A DNA stretch of 64,000 nt from an uncultured Alphaproteobacteria bacterium (lineage in GTDB: Bacteria > Pseudomonadota > Alphaproteobacteria > Caulobacterales > Caulobacteraceae): NCBI GenBank assembly GCA_903909375.1, contig CAIVVM010000038.1, positions 1 through 64,000 of the forward strand, read 5' to 3'. This document shows positions 1-9,105 of this stretch, piece after piece. A model generated the notes under the pieces. That model made no database searches. It was not told the origin of the DNA and worked only from the letters and a program-made list of their open reading frames with translations. The translations under genes were made by a program, and so were the position numbers. Positions within the stretch are counted from its first letter, which is position 1, and every line of letters begins with the position of its first letter.

Positions 1-309
1 ACCACCCGGCTGATGCAGGTGGCCTCCTGGCTGCTGGTGCAGCGCGCCGTGCGTGAGGGTGACATGGCGCCGGCGGCGGCCTGCGAGGACCGCTATCGCC
101 TGAACGCCGACACGGTGGTCCGTGCCGAGGTACTGGCCCCACGCACCGAACTGCCCACCAGCCTCACCCGTCTGGCCGATCGGGCGGAGCGCCTGTACGA
201 GCGGGTGCGCCATCTTGACCGCCGCATGTATGTCGAGAACCCGGCCGACGAGCGCACCAACGCCGTGCTGGGCCAGATGAACCGCCTGAAGACCGCGTTC
301 GGGAGTTAG
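1..309 (+). CDS. DUF1465 family protein, 5' end outside window
   Basis: The reading frame is open from the first base, so the start lies upstream. The first methionine inside the window is at 13, and about 102 residues are visible. The sequence is charged and helical, with a conserved-looking tail (ERLYERVRHLDRRMY, then NAVLGQMNRLKTAF) that I recognise from DUF1465, a small alphaproteobacterial family. Members are often encoded near rpmE, as here, where rpmE lies convergently 176 bp downstream. A regulatory role has been suggested for the family, but nothing in this fragment shows a DNA-binding motif. Family assignment is from memory of the motif. Confidence 0.7.
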   Translation, partial: TTRLMQVASWLLVQRAVREGDMAPAAACEDRYRLNADTVVRAEVLAPRTELPTSLTRLADRAERLYERVRHLDRRMYVENPADERTNAVLGQMNRLKTAFGS

Positions 310-485
310 GCGCGGGGCGCAGCGCCAACCGGCGCGGCCAGTTCGAACGTCCCAGGCGTCCTCCTCGGATTACACACCGCCACAATCAGCAACGCCGCGA
401 AGGTTGCCCCTCGCGGCGTCTGGGATTCTACTCGTTCCAGCTCTGCATCCCGGCCTTCGCCGGGATGAGACCTGCTAGCGCCGGC

Positions 486-710
486 TCACTTGCGGGTGAA
501 GGCGCCGAACTTGGCGTTGAAGCGCGAGACGCGGCCGGCGCGGTCGAGCAGCTGGTGACCGCCGCCGGTCCAGGCCGGGTGGGTCTTGGGATCGATATCC
601 AGGTTCAGCGTGTCGCCCGGCTTCCCGTAGGTTGAGCGCGTCTGGTAGCTGGTCCCGTCGGTCATCACCACGGTGATGAAGTGGTAATCGGGGTGCGTGT
701 CTTGTTTCAT
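486..710 (-). CDS. rpmE: 50S ribosomal protein L31
   Basis: A 74-residue protein starting [19 protein letters not shown], which is the classic L31 opening, with the PAWTGG and SRFNAKFG signatures. It is a component of the large ribosomal subunit. It has no cysteine, so this is the zinc-independent form usual in alphaproteobacteria rather than the CxxC form. The frame could be extended upstream to 824, but the family length and the N-terminal motif fix the start at the ATG complementary to 708-710. It is transcribed divergently from the ABC exporter, with about 115 bp between the starts. Confidence 0.95.
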   Translation of the reverse strand: MKQDTHPDYHFITVVMTDGTSYQTRSTYGKPGDTLNLDIDPKTHPAWTGGGHQLLDRAGRVSRFNAKFGAFTRK

Positions 711-826
711 CGAACGGGCGCCTGACGTAAAGGTGCGGCCAAATTTGGAACGGGCGCCGGATAGGGCCGCCCGAAGGAAGCCGCGCGTATAGAGAAACGT
801 GTGGGTGAATGCAAGGTACGACACCG

Positions 827-2671
827 ATGAGTGAGGCCGGAGCCGACATTTCCGCCCCGGGGCGACCCAGCGCGGGCCAGGCGCTGGCCCAGAACCTGTC
901 CGAGGCCGCCGCCAAACGGGGCCGCAGCCGTAACATTGGCGCGCTGCGCAGACTGGCGCCGTTCGCCCGGGCGCACTGGGGCGACGCCAGCCTGGCCGGG
1001 TTGTTCCTGATCCTCTCCACCTGCGCCACCCTGGGCATATCCGGCGCGATCCGGTTGCTGGTGGATCACCTGACCGACAAGGGTCTGGATCCGTCTACGG
1101 TGGACCAGAAATTTCTGATCCTGGGGGCGGTGGCTGTGGGTCTGGCGATCTCGACTGCCGGTCGGTTCTTTTTTGTCACCAAGGTCGGCGAGCGGATCGT
1201 GGCCGATCTGCGCAAGGCTACCTATGCGCATATTCTGACGCTGGATCCGTCCTATTTCCTGAAGACCCGCACCGGTGAGGTGCTGTCGCGGCTGACCACG
1301 GACATCGCCATCGTGGAAAGCCTGGTGGCCACCTCGGTCTCGGTGGCGGCGCGCAACTTCCTGATGCTGGTGGGAGCCCTGATCCTGCTGGTGTTTGTCA
1401 GCGCCAAACTGACCGGCCTGGTCCTGCTGACCTTCCCGTTCGTGATCGCGCCGGTGTTCCTGTTCGGCCGGCAGGTGCGCAAGCTGACGGCCTCGGCCCA
1501 GGACCGGTTCGCCGACGCGGTGGGGGCGGCCGGCGAGAGCCTCGATGCGCTGGAAACCGTGCAGGCGTTTGGTCGTGAGGGGGCCGCCGCTACGCGATTC
1601 GGCTCGGCGGTCGAGCAGGCCTTCCAGGCCCAGCTACGGCGGATTTCCACCCGCGCCCTGATGACAGCGGTGGTGATTGTCCTGGTGTTCGGCGGGGTGG
1701 TGGGCGTGTTCTGGTTGGGCGTCCACGCGGGCCTGCGCGGCGAGATCACCTGGGGGGCGTTGTTCCAGTTTGCGTTCCTGTCGGTGATGGCGGCTGCTTC
1801 TGTCGGGGCGCTGGGCGAAACCTGGGGCGAGGTACAGAAGGCCGCCGGGGCCATGGAGCGGGTGGGTGAACTGCTGGACGCGCGGCCCGGGATCGCGCCG
1901 CCGGTCCATCCCACGCCGCTGCCGGTTCCCGCGCGCGGTGAGGTGGCCTTTGAAGGCGTCACCTTCGCCTATCCCGGGCGGCCCGATCTGCCGGCGCTGA
2001 AGGACTTCGACCTGATCGTCAGGCCCGGCGAGCGGGTGGCGCTGGTGGGCCCTTCGGGCGCTGGCAAGAGCACGGTCTTCCGGCTGTTGCTGCGGTTCTA
2101 TGATCCGCAGAGCGGGCGGGTGCTGATGGACGGCGTCGACCTGCGTGAGGCCGAGCCTGCCGAGGTGCGCGCGCGGCTGGCGCTGGTGGCGCAGGAAAGC
2201 CCGCTGTTCTCCGGCTCGGCGCTGGACAATATCCGCTACGGGCGCGAGGCGGCGACGGAAGACGAGGTCCGCGCCGTGGTCCGCGCCGCCCAGGCCGAAA
2301 CCTTCCTGGCCGCCCTGCCGCAGGGCCTCGACACTCCCATCGGCGAACGCGCCCGCACGCTCTCCGGCGGCCAGCGTCAGCGGCTGGCGATTGCGCGGGC
2401 CCTGGTGCGCGAGGCGCCGATCCTGTTGCTGGACGAGGCGACCAGCGCGCTCGACGCCGAGAACGAGCAACTGGTGCAGCGCGCGCTGGATGCGGCCATG
2501 AAGGGCCACACGACGCTGGTGATCGCCCACCGCCTGGCCACGGTGCTGAAGGCCGACCGGATCGTGGTGATGGATGGCGGCCGCGTGGTGGAGCAGGGAA
2601 CCCACACCGATCTGGTGGCGAAGGACGGCCTCTACGCGCGGCTGGCGGCGCTGCAGTTCGAGGCGGCTTAG
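827..2671 (+). CDS. ABC exporter, fused membrane and ATPase domains (MsbA-like)
   Basis: A half-transporter of about 614 residues. The first 330 residues carry a six-helix ABC membrane domain. The C-terminal ATPase has a Walker [10 protein letters not shown] near residue 408, the ABC signature LSGGQRQR near 512 and Walker [13 protein letters not shown] near 534. It acts as a homodimer in the inner membrane and exports lipids or hydrophobic compounds. The MsbA/ABCB type is clear, but the substrate is not. I start it at ATG 827, which has a CAAGG sequence 10 bp upstream; ATG 809 is an in-frame alternative. A palindromic repeat region lies just downstream. Confidence 0.9.
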   Translation: MSEAGADISAPGRPSAGQALAQNLSEAAAKRGRSRNIGALRRLAPFARAHWGDASLAGLFLILSTCATLGISGAIRLLVDHLTDKGLDPSTVDQKFLILGAVAVGLAISTAGRFFFVTKVGERIVADLRKATYAHILTLDPSYFLKTRTGEVLSRLTTDIAIVESLVATSVSVAARNFLMLVGALILLVFVSAKLTGLVLLTFPFVIAPVFLFGRQVRKLTASAQDRFADAVGAAGESLDALETVQAFGREGAAATRFGSAVEQAFQAQLRRISTRALMTAVVIVLVFGGVVGVFWLGVHAGLRGEITWGALFQFAFLSVMAAASVGALGETWGEVQKAAGAMERVGELLDARPGIAPPVHPTPLPVPARGEVAFEGVTFAYPGRPDLPALKDFDLIVRPGERVALVGPSGAGKSTVFRLLLRFYDPQSGRVLMDGVDLREAEPAEVRARLALVAQESPLFSGSALDNIRYGREAATEDEVRAVVRAAQAETFLAALPQGLDTPIGERARTLSGGQRQRLAIARALVREAPILLLDEATSALDAENEQLVQRALDAAMKGHTTLVIAHRLATVLKADRIVVMDGGRVVEQGTHTDLVAKDGLYARLAALQFEAA

Positions 2672-2694
2672 GGCTACGGGTGTCATCTCTCACG

Positions 2695-2845
2695 GGTGTC
2701 ATCCCGGTTTTGGCGCAGCCAAAGACCGGGACCCATACACACAGTATCAGCCCGCAGGTTCGCGGCGTCGCCGTCGCACCGTCTCCTGCCAAAGTGGAGT
2801 CTACGGGTCCCGGTCTTTCGTTTCACGAAAACCGGGATGACACCC
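2695..2845. repeat. Paired palindromic units forming a long inverted repeat
   Basis: The arm at 2695-2734 (GGTGTCATCCCGG then ACCGGGACCC) recurs inverted at 2805-2845, with only the central loop bases differing. Each arm is itself a hairpin of the form CCGGTTTT-loop-AAAGACCGG. The repeat sits between two convergent genes (ABC exporter and glycerophosphodiesterase). It probably works as a REP-like or bidirectional terminator structure, although no T-tract follows the stems. Confidence 0.75.
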
Positions 2846-2856
2846 TTGGGATGGCG

Positions 2857-3936
2857 TCAGTTCGGTGGATGCAGCGTCCAACGACCTTTCCCGGACAAGA
2901 AATAGTCGCGCGCCTTGACGGCCATCTCCGGGAAATCACTGAACACGCCGTCTACGCCCGCAGCGAACAGTCCGTGGAGTATGACTCCAACGTCGCCATG
3001 TGTGGCGGGGCTTGTTCCTCTTTGCAGTGCCTTTGGCAGGAACGCATTCTCTGCGCGCACAGTCCAGGGATGTACCGCCAAGCCGACTTTGTGTGCGGCA
3101 TCGACCAGGCCGGTAGAAATGGGGACGCCCGCCACCGGAGCGTCTGTTTGAATTTGCGTCACCAGCGGCCACTCTGGCCCCAGACCCTCGGCGAAGGCGG
3201 CGATGGCCTTGATACCGGCGGCGGATTTCACATCGACGGGGGCGGGACCCTGGCTCACCAGCATCACCCGGCGGGCCTTGCCGACCAGGCCATAGGCCTT
3301 CAGGGGCGCAACCTCGAAACACTGGACGAAGACAGGCGCCGTGCGGCTGTTCAGGTCGTTGGCCTTCAGCATGTCCGCCAGCCGCTGCTCCATCGGCAGG
3401 CCGATGCCGGCGAAGTAGGTCGGGTGCTTCATCTCCGGATAGGTGCCGATCACGCGGCCCACGCGGCGGCTCTCGGCCTTCGCCAGGTCGATCACCTCCT
3501 GATAGGTGGGGATCACGTCCTGGCCGTCGAACTTCGCGCTGCCGGGCCGCAACTGCGGCAGCCGCTCCCGCGCCCGCAGGGTCTTGAGTTCGGCGAGGGT
3601 GAAGTCCTCGGTGAACCAGCCGCTGAGCTTTTCGCCGTCGATCACCTTTTCGGTCTTGCGGGCGGCGAACTCGGGGCGGGCGGCCACATCCGTCGTGCCA
3701 CCGATCTCGTTCTCGTGGCGGACCACGAAGTGCCCGTCTTTCGTCAGCACCAGGTCAGGCTCGATGAAATCACAGCCCTCCGCGATGGCCAGGCGATAGG
3801 CCATCAGGGTGTGCTCGGGCCGTTCGCCGCTGGCGCCGCGATGGGCGATGACCAGGGGCTTTGAAGTCGGCTGGGCAAGGGCGGGCATGGCGGCGGCGGC
3901 CAGGGTTGCGGCGGTGAGGGTGCGACGTGTGATCAT
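2857..3936 (-). CDS. glpQ: Glycerophosphodiester phosphodiesterase, exported
   Basis: About 359 residues. The N-terminus MITRRTLTAATLAAAAMPALA is a twin-arginine-like signal peptide cleaved near AQP. The GDPD core follows: HRGASGERPEHT (catalytic His about 32, Arg 33), FIEPDLVLTKDG (metal-binding Glu 59, Asp 61) and the second histidine in VVRHE (about 74). It hydrolyses glycerophosphodiesters in the periplasm to glycerol-3-phosphate and an alcohol. ATG 3936 is preferred because the signal peptide starts cleanly there; ATG 3945 would add three residues. It lies 16 bp downstream of suhB on the same strand, so the two may be co-transcribed. Confidence 0.88.
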   Translation of the reverse strand: MITRRTLTAATLAAAAMPALAQPTSKPLVIAHRGASGERPEHTLMAYRLAIAEGCDFIEPDLVLTKDGHFVVRHENEIGGTTDVAARPEFAARKTEKVIDGEKLSGWFTEDFTLAELKTLRARERLPQLRPGSAKFDGQDVIPTYQEVIDLAKAESRRVGRVIGTYPEMKHPTYFAGIGLPMEQRLADMLKANDLNSRTAPVFVQCFEVAPLKAYGLVGKARRVMLVSQGPAPVDVKSAAGIKAIAAFAEGLGPEWPLVTQIQTDAPVAGVPISTGLVDAAHKVGLAVHPWTVRAENAFLPKALQRGTSPATHGDVGVILHGLFAAGVDGVFSDFPEMAVKARDYFLSGKGRWTLHPPN

Positions 3937-3952
3937 GACGACCATCCTAGCG

Positions 3953-4747
3953 CTACTTTGCGGCAGTCAGACGACTCAGCAGGACGGGATGGATATCCAG
4001 GTTGCCGGCGAGGATGGAGCCCGTCGACAGGATGGCCTCGCCGCCGTCTGCATCCGTTACCTTGCCGCCGGCTTCCGTCACCAGCAACAGGCCGGCGGCC
4101 AGATCCCAGGCGCCGAGATCGCGTTCCCAGTAGGCGTCGTACCGGCCCGCCGCCACCCAGGCCAGATCCAGCGCCGCCGAACCAAACCGGCGCACGCCCG
4201 CCACCCGCTGGCTCACCTGATGCAGCTCCTTCAGGAACTTCGCGTGCTGGCCGTGGCCCAGGAACGGAATGCCGGTGGCCACCACGGCCTCGTCCAGCCT
4301 CTGCCGCGCCGCTACCCGCAGGCGGTGGTCGTTGACGAAGGCGCCGCGGCCCTTTTCGGCCCAGAACAGCTCGTTGGTGATCGGATTGTAGGTCACCGCC
4401 GCCACGATGGCGCCGTCGCGTTGCAGGGCGATGTTGATGGCGAAGTGGGGTATGGCGTGCAGGAAGTTGGTGGTGCCGTCCAGCGGGTCGACGATCCAGG
4501 TGTGGGTCTTGTCGGTGCCCTCGATCAGCCCCCGCTCCTCGCCGTGGAAGCTGTAGCCGGGCCGGGCCCGCGACAGCTCCTCGAAGATCACCTGCTCGGC
4601 CTTCAGATCGGCGGCGGTGACGAAGTCGGCGGGCGCCTTCTTGGCCACCTGCAGCTCGGCCAGCTCGCCGAAATCACGATTGAGCCCCCGCGCCGCCTTG
4701 CGCGCGGCGTCGCTCATCACCTTCAGAAGGGCGGATTGGGTGCTCAC
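3953..4747 (-). CDS. suhB: Inositol-1-monophosphatase family protein
   Basis: 264 residues from a GTG start at 4747 (VSTQSALLKVM, the usual family start). A longer frame reaches 4930, but the extra part has no family similarity. The magnesium-dependent phosphatase motifs are present: GEERG (Glu about 70), WIVDPLDGTTNF (Asp 87, Asp 90) and GAWDLAAG near 214. It dephosphorylates inositol-1-phosphate in the cytoplasm; SuhB homologues are also known as partners of the rRNA antitermination complex. The repeat at 4799-4876 suggests the gene once followed the gene now at 11100-11723 directly. Confidence 0.9.
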   Translation of the reverse strand: MSTQSALLKVMSDAARKAARGLNRDFGELAELQVAKKAPADFVTAADLKAEQVIFEELSRARPGYSFHGEERGLIEGTDKTHTWIVDPLDGTTNFLHAIPHFAINIALQRDGAIVAAVTYNPITNELFWAEKGRGAFVNDHRLRVAARQRLDEAVVATGIPFLGHGQHAKFLKELHQVSQRVAGVRRFGSAALDLAWVAAGRYDAYWERDLGAWDLAAGLLLVTEAGGKVTDADGGEAILSTGSILAGNLDIHPVLLSRLTAAK

Positions 4748-4798
4748 GGTGTGAAAGATCTCGGCAGGGGATAAGGGCGCGGAACCTAGTCGCGGGGG

Positions 4799-4876
4799 CC
4801 TGCGAAGGCAAGGCGCGACGGCGGGCCCTCGCGCGGTCAGCCGGTGTCGGCGGCGGCGGCCCAGGTGGAGGGGGCG
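4799..4876. repeat. 78-bp direct repeat, left copy
   Basis: Matches 11062-11139 in the same orientation, with one mismatch that I can see (A at 4869, C at 11132). The right copy contains the last codons and stop of the minus-strand gene at 11100-11723. This left copy is therefore a detached 3' end of that gene plus its downstream hairpin (GCGCGA...TCGCGC). The two copies bracket a 6.2-kb catabolic cluster. Confidence 0.85.
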
Positions 4877-4936
4877 ATTCCGGAACTTGTGGTCCACGCC
4901 ACCAGGCCAACGGCCGCGCCGAACGCCCAACTCTTC

Positions 4937-6046
4937 CTAGCCGTCTTCATGCTGGCCGCCCTGTTTCGAGGCGAGAGAGGCCATTATGGCGACACTTGGC
5001 GCGATCGCGTTGTCGACCAGGCCGCGCCAGGCGGCCGTCACCGCGTCGGGCCCATGCTCCTGGCGGATGTCGAGTATGCCCTTCAGGCCCGCCGACATGC
5101 GTGTGGCCTCTGTCTGAGCGCGGCGCATAATCTCGCCCGGACCCCAATCGACGTCACGCTTGGCGAACTGGGCCGGCGCGAAGAAGAAGGCATGCGGCGT
5201 CGCGGCATGCTCGGGCCGATAGCGGCCAGCTCCCCAATGGGTCGCGCCAACGGCGCAGCTGAGCTTGAGGTTCGCGCCGAACCGGGCGTGAATGGCCGCG
5301 ACAACATCACCATCGCCGGACATGTCGACGAATGCGGTCGAAAGGTTCGGGTCCATGGCGCTGATGGCGTCGTAGGTGACGACCTGATCGCAGGTTCCAA
5401 GGCCCGTGACGAAGCCGACATTGCCTGGTGACGTCAGGCCGATGACCCGCGGGCGGACGTCGCCGTGGCGTGAGAGCAGGTTGCACAGGCCCAGGCCGGT
5501 CTTGGAGGACGCGCTGCCGACCAGAACCTGGTCTGCGCCGAAAAATCCATTGTCGACCAGATAGTCGTAGAGGACGTAGGAGGTCGAAAAGAGCGGGAAG
5601 AGCAGGCACCGTTCGTCTTCCATGGCCGTCAGCGCGGGCGGATCGCCGCTGGTGCGCTGATAGTTGTTGTAGATGGCCGGCAGGTCCGCGCGATGGGCGG
5701 CGCCGTCGGAAAAGCTTCGGTCGGTCGCAGCGGCCGGCCGCATCACGACGTGGCTCGCCATGGGAAGGAAGCCCCAGATGCGCTCGCCCACGACAACGTC
5801 TGGTGCGCGCGAGGCGACAACGTCGGCAAACCCCCAGACGGGGACGATCCCCCAGGGTTCCGCCACCGGGAAGAATTTCCAGTAGCCGATCATGTCGCCG
5901 GAGAGGGCGTAGCTGACATTGTTCGCGGTCATGGCGAACCTGTCGATCGCCACGAGGATCTCGCCGTCTGCCAGTTCAGGCGTCTCGACGGAAACGGTTC
6001 GGGCTTCGGAGAAGGCCGAGCGGCGCACCTGGACCTGGGTGATCAT
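4937..6046 (-). CDS. DUF2855 family protein (MDR/quinone-oxidoreductase-like)
   Basis: 369 residues starting MITQVQVRRSAFSEARTV, preceded by an AGGA box 8 bp upstream. The frame extends further to 6178, but that part overlaps the upstream gene. The layout matches DUF2855, which resembles a zinc-free medium-chain dehydrogenase/reductase: an N-terminal GroES-like part with AIDRFAMTANNVSYA, then a Rossmann-like part with LVGSASSKTGLGL. Its reaction is unknown. It is the last gene of a four-gene minus-strand operon and overlaps the membrane protein gene by 4 bp (ATGA). Linkage to a dehalogenase suggests a role in xenobiotic or ketone metabolism, which is inference. Confidence 0.75.
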   Translation of the reverse strand: MITQVQVRRSAFSEARTVSVETPELADGEILVAIDRFAMTANNVSYALSGDMIGYWKFFPVAEPWGIVPVWGFADVVASRAPDVVVGERIWGFLPMASHVVMRPAAATDRSFSDGAAHRADLPAIYNNYQRTSGDPPALTAMEDERCLLFPLFSTSYVLYDYLVDNGFFGADQVLVGSASSKTGLGLCNLLSRHGDVRPRVIGLTSPGNVGFVTGLGTCDQVVTYDAISAMDPNLSTAFVDMSGDGDVVAAIHARFGANLKLSCAVGATHWGAGRYRPEHAATPHAFFFAPAQFAKRDVDWGPGEIMRRAQTEATRMSAGLKGILDIRQEHGPDAVTAAWRGLVDNAIAPSVAIMASLASKQGGQHEDG

Positions 6047-6495
6047 GTTGTGAGTTCCTGTTGGGCGCGGCGATCGCGCAGGGAGAGAAGGAAGAAGACG
6101 GTCCCCAGCACGACGAAGACCGCACTCCCATAGTGCTCCGGCGGATGGTGGTCGCCGCGGGAGCCCTTCCAGAACCACGCCGAATAGGCGCCGAGCGCCT
6201 GCATGAGGATCGTGAGCAACAAAACCAAAGGCACAAGGGTGCGGTATCTCATGGCGATGATCAGGATGAGAATCCCGAACGGGATCTGCATGGCCCCGTA
6301 CCAGGCGAAGATCGCGATGATGGTGTCGGCGCGGGTCGAAAGGTCGACGCCGCCGATGACGCCCGCGCCGCCGTCAGGGAGAAAATAGTGGATCATTCCC
6401 GGCACGATGGTCGTCACGGAGGACAGGGCCAGGAACCAGGCGGCCAGGATGGAGCCGCGATAGGCGGCGTTTGTGCTGGGGGGGAGCAGAGCCAC
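6043..6495 (-). CDS. Four-helix membrane protein, DoxX-like in size
   Basis: 150 residues with four hydrophobic stretches at roughly 14-40, 57-85, 86-109 and 121-140, ending in a basic tail (LRDRRAQQELTT). Small four-helix proteins of this size in catabolic operons are often DoxX-like, but I do not see a decisive motif. It lies 13 bp after the dehalogenase and overlaps the DUF2855 start by 4 bp, so it is translated as part of the same operon. Function unknown. Confidence 0.6.
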   Translation of the reverse strand: MALLPPSTNAAYRGSILAAWFLALSSVTTIVPGMIHYFLPDGGAGVIGGVDLSTRADTIIAIFAWYGAMQIPFGILILIIAMRYRTLVPLVLLLTILMQALGAYSAWFWKGSRGDHHPPEHYGSAVFVVLGTVFFLLSLRDRRAQQELTT

Positions 6496-6508
6496 GGTGG
6501 AAGCCTCC

Positions 6509-7408
6509 TCAATTCACGTCGAGAAAGGGAATGATGTTGGCAAGGAGTTCATCCGGCGCGTCTTCCTGGAGGAAGTGGTTGGCGGTCGGGATGTTCTGGT
6601 GTTTCTGACCGGCCGCGCCGGGAATGTAGGCCTGCGCCCGCTTGTCCCACCCCTGCGCCACCGGATCGAGGTCTCCGAAGAGCGTCAGGAAGGGCTTGTC
6701 GAAGCTGGCAAGCCTGGCCCAGGCGTCGCGGTTCAGCGGCGCACCGGGGTTGTCTGTCTGGACCGCGATCAGGACCGGAAACTGGATGATGCCCGCTTCA
6801 TAGTCCGTTGACGGAAACGGCGCCCGGTAGGCCGCCAGCTCGCCCTCCGTGAGCTTGCGCTGCATGCCGGCTTCCAGCATCTGCCAGGGGAAGGCGGTCG
6901 CGGCGTGCATCATGCCGACCCACATCTTCATGAATTCGCTTTCGCCCTCGCCAAGCGGGAGGCCCGTGTTGGCGGCGATCACACGGGCGAAGCGTTCGGG
7001 GTGCTGCGCTGCCAGATAGAGACCGATTGTGCCGCCCCAGTCCTGGCAGAAGAGGGTGATATCGGTAAGGTCCATCTGGCTGAGCCACTTGCCCATCCAG
7101 TCGTAGTGCCGCGCCTGGGTGTAGTCGCTCTTGGCCGCCGGCTTGTCCGACCGTCCGCAGCCGACGAGGTCGACGGCGATCACCCGGCGCCCGGTGGCGA
7201 GCAGGCCGGGGATCATGTGGCGATAGAGGTATGCCCAGGACGGATTGCCATGCATCAGCAGGATCGGCGGGGCGTCGCGCGGGCCCTCATCAACACAGTG
7301 GATACGGATTTCGGTCCCGTCGTTGTCCTTGACGGTCATGTAGTGGGGGGCCCACGGGAAGTCGGGCAGGCTATCGAACCGATCGTCGGGCGTGCGCAGG
7401 ATTTTCAT
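6509..7408 (-). CDS. Haloalkane dehalogenase-type alpha/beta hydrolase
   Basis: 299 residues, the usual size of the family. HGNPSWAYLYRHMIPGL near 53 gives the oxyanion/halide region. FCQDWGG at 120-126 gives the nucleophile Asp 123 and the halide-binding Trp 124. LFGDLDPVA supplies the likely acid Asp, and TANHFLQED the catalytic His near 278. This is the subfamily I pattern of DhlA/DhmA relatives. These enzymes cleave carbon-halogen bonds in the cytoplasm with water as co-substrate. It is the second gene of the minus-strand operon. The natural substrate cannot be read from sequence, and related folds include fluoroacetate dehalogenases and epoxide hydrolases. Confidence 0.8.
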   Translation of the reverse strand: MKILRTPDDRFDSLPDFPWAPHYMTVKDNDGTEIRIHCVDEGPRDAPPILLMHGNPSWAYLYRHMIPGLLATGRRVIAVDLVGCGRSDKPAAKSDYTQARHYDWMGKWLSQMDLTDITLFCQDWGGTIGLYLAAQHPERFARVIAANTGLPLGEGESEFMKMWVGMMHAATAFPWQMLEAGMQRKLTEGELAAYRAPFPSTDYEAGIIQFPVLIAVQTDNPGAPLNRDAWARLASFDKPFLTLFGDLDPVAQGWDKRAQAYIPGAAGQKHQNIPTANHFLQEDAPDELLANIIPFLDVN

Positions 7409-7453
7409 GGATTCACTCCAGTCTGAAGGTCGTGTGTCAGCCGAAGCCGGCCG

Positions 7454-8101
7454 TTAGATCTGTGTGGTGGACAGCAGCTGGGCGACCTGTGCCAGGGCGG
7501 CGGCGAGGGCCAGCGAGAGACCAACCCAGACCTTTGGACCCGCAAGGGTCATGATCATTGGACGGGTCGGGAAATTGAACGTCTGCGGCATGGCGGCGAA
7601 CTTGAACGCGTGGGCGCCGCCGAAGCGCGGATTGCAGACCAGATGAGCGATGTCGCGCCGGCTTCGGTAGCGCATGTAGCTCACCATCGACCACTCAGGG
7701 ACCTCCTTGAGCCCCCAGGTGTCGACCATGCCGCCAATGCGGCGTGCCGCCAGAGCCGGGTGGCCGCCCCGGGCGAACAGCGCCGGCATGAACATGCGCG
7801 TGTATCCCGCCATGATCTCACGCGCCGGACGCATGCGTCCGGTCACAGGATCGGCGACGTCGCCGTCGGACATGCGAATGACGTTCAACATGAAGAACTC
7901 GCGGCCATCATCCTCCTCCAGAAACCGCTGTAGGACCGGCATTTCGTCCTGGTCGCCGTGGCCGACATTGTTGGCGCGCATTCGCGTCATCAGCGCTTCG
8001 ATCTCCGCCTTTGACAGGGGGCCACGCCAGTTGACGTACCAGCCCAGGAAAATCGCGTAGCCCACAAGTGCGACGCCCCAGACCCAGAAACTCCCCATCA
8101 T
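7454..8101 (-). CDS. Unknown protein with terminal membrane segments
   Basis: 215 residues from ATG 8101, chosen because a GGAGG box lies 5 bp upstream; the frame itself opens at 8131. There is one hydrophobic helix at the N-terminus (FWVWGVALVGYAIFLGWYV) and another at the C-terminus (WVGLSLALAAALAQVA). The soluble middle contains FFMLNVIRMSDG and SMVSYMRYRSRRD, which have the feel of a ferredoxin-like dimeric alpha/beta barrel domain, but I cannot name a family. It is first in the operon with the dehalogenase and is preceded by a strong operator. Confidence 0.6.
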   Translation of the reverse strand: MMGSFWVWGVALVGYAIFLGWYVNWRGPLSKAEIEALMTRMRANNVGHGDQDEMPVLQRFLEEDDGREFFMLNVIRMSDGDVADPVTGRMRPAREIMAGYTRMFMPALFARGGHPALAARRIGGMVDTWGLKEVPEWSMVSYMRYRSRRDIAHLVCNPRFGGAHAFKFAAMPQTFNFPTRPMIMTLAGPKVWVGLSLALAAALAQVAQLLSTTQI

Positions 8102-8154
8102 CCGGCCTCCAGCGCCAGCAACCCCGATCAAACCACAGGAGGTTCAATCCGTGG

Positions 8155-8185
8155 AATATATTGACAGTATGTATGTCGATATATT
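8155..8185. promoter_or_regulatory. TetR-type operator upstream of the dehalogenase operon
   Basis: Arms AATATATTGACA (8155-8166) and TGTCGATATATT (8174-8185) form a dyad matching at 11 of 12 positions around a 7-bp spacer. It lies 54 bp upstream of the first operon gene (start 8101) and downstream of the tetR gene that ends at 8286. The AT-rich arms contain -10-like sequence. It is most simply the binding site of the TetR protein encoded next door. Confidence 0.7.
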
Positions 8186-8285
8186 GCGCAATAGAGTTTG
8201 GCAACAGCGGCTGTCGACCTTGGCGGCCAGGCATCCGGAGCCGGCGGCCAGATCAGATGATTGCCGCCAGGACCGGCTTTGGTGC

Positions 8286-8903
8286 TCAGTCGCCCAGCAA
8301 GCGGCTCACCGCGGCGACGATCGTCATTTTGCTCTGTTTCGCGCTCAGGCCCTGCGTGCGACGAAGTCTGAGCCAGCCCTCCATGGACGTCAGCAGATCT
8401 ATCGCAGCGGCAACCTCGGGCCGTGCTTCCACCTCCGGCAGAAAGGTGAGGAGTTGGCGCCGTTGCTGAGCCGCGAACTGAGCCCTGGCGCGCTGGAGTG
8501 TTGGCGAACTGTGCAGCCGGATTTCACCCGACAGATAATAGGCGGTTATCTGCTCGAACGTGGCCGCCCTGGCCGAGACCAGCTGATCGATCCGCTGCGC
8601 CAGGGGCCCCTCGCTACAGGTCTCCGTCAGCACCGGTTGCACCAGCGAGCGGACCTTGGCGTTCATCTCCGCAAACAGCGCTTCCATGTCCTGGAAGTGG
8701 CGGAAGACCGTACGATCTCCGACGCTCGCGTACTGCGCCACGTCTTCGGAGGTTGGACTTAGATTTCCGGCGCGAATGAGGTCGAGCAGAGCGGCGACGA
8801 TCTTCTGGCGCGTCACCCGACTGCGCTCCATCCGCCCATCCAGTTCCGGGGGCGGCGTACGCCTTGTGCGTGGCGGTGTCGGCTGGGCCGTGTCCGAGGT
8901 CAT
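8286..8903 (-). CDS. TetR/AcrR family regulator
   Basis: 205 residues starting MTSDTAQPTPPRTRR. A proline/arginine-rich leader is followed by a TetR helix-turn-helix at about 28-72, with recognition region SEDVAQYASVGDRTVFRHF. The C-terminal domain is helical and specific to the ligand. It is encoded directly upstream of, and on the same strand as, the dehalogenase operon. The strong dyad at 8155-8185 between them is its probable target. The frame extends to 9491, but that part lies antisense to the other tetR gene and is not credible. Confidence 0.85.
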   Translation of the reverse strand: MTSDTAQPTPPRTRRTPPPELDGRMERSRVTRQKIVAALLDLIRAGNLSPTSEDVAQYASVGDRTVFRHFQDMEALFAEMNAKVRSLVQPVLTETCSEGPLAQRIDQLVSARAATFEQITAYYLSGEIRLHSSPTLQRARAQFAAQQRRQLLTFLPEVEARPEVAAAIDLLTSMEGWLRLRRTQGLSAKQSKMTIVAAVSRLLGD

Positions 8904-9105
8904 GAGGTGCGGATAGGAGTTGAAGCGAAGCGAGGCAAGCTGATCCCGCTGTATGGGTGCGAGTCGCATGCGGAACGTCTTGCTACATGAGAAAGCCAGG
9001 GCGCCCTGCGTCTGCGAGGATCGGTAACTGCGGTGACAGCCGCAAATCTCGGGAATGTCGACGTCCGCGAGACCCTGACCGAGTCGTTCGGCGGCGTTGC
9101 TATTC

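Noticed and set aside
2680-3864. A 394-codon plus-strand frame
   Set aside because: Starts in the palindromic repeat and is antisense to the glycerophosphodiesterase.
8151-8762. A plus-strand frame of 203 codons with AGGAGG 8 bp before a GTG
   Set aside because: It runs antisense to the tetR gene at 8286-8903, its protein has no recognisable motif, and its start lies inside the dyad operator. The AGGAGG match is probably chance.
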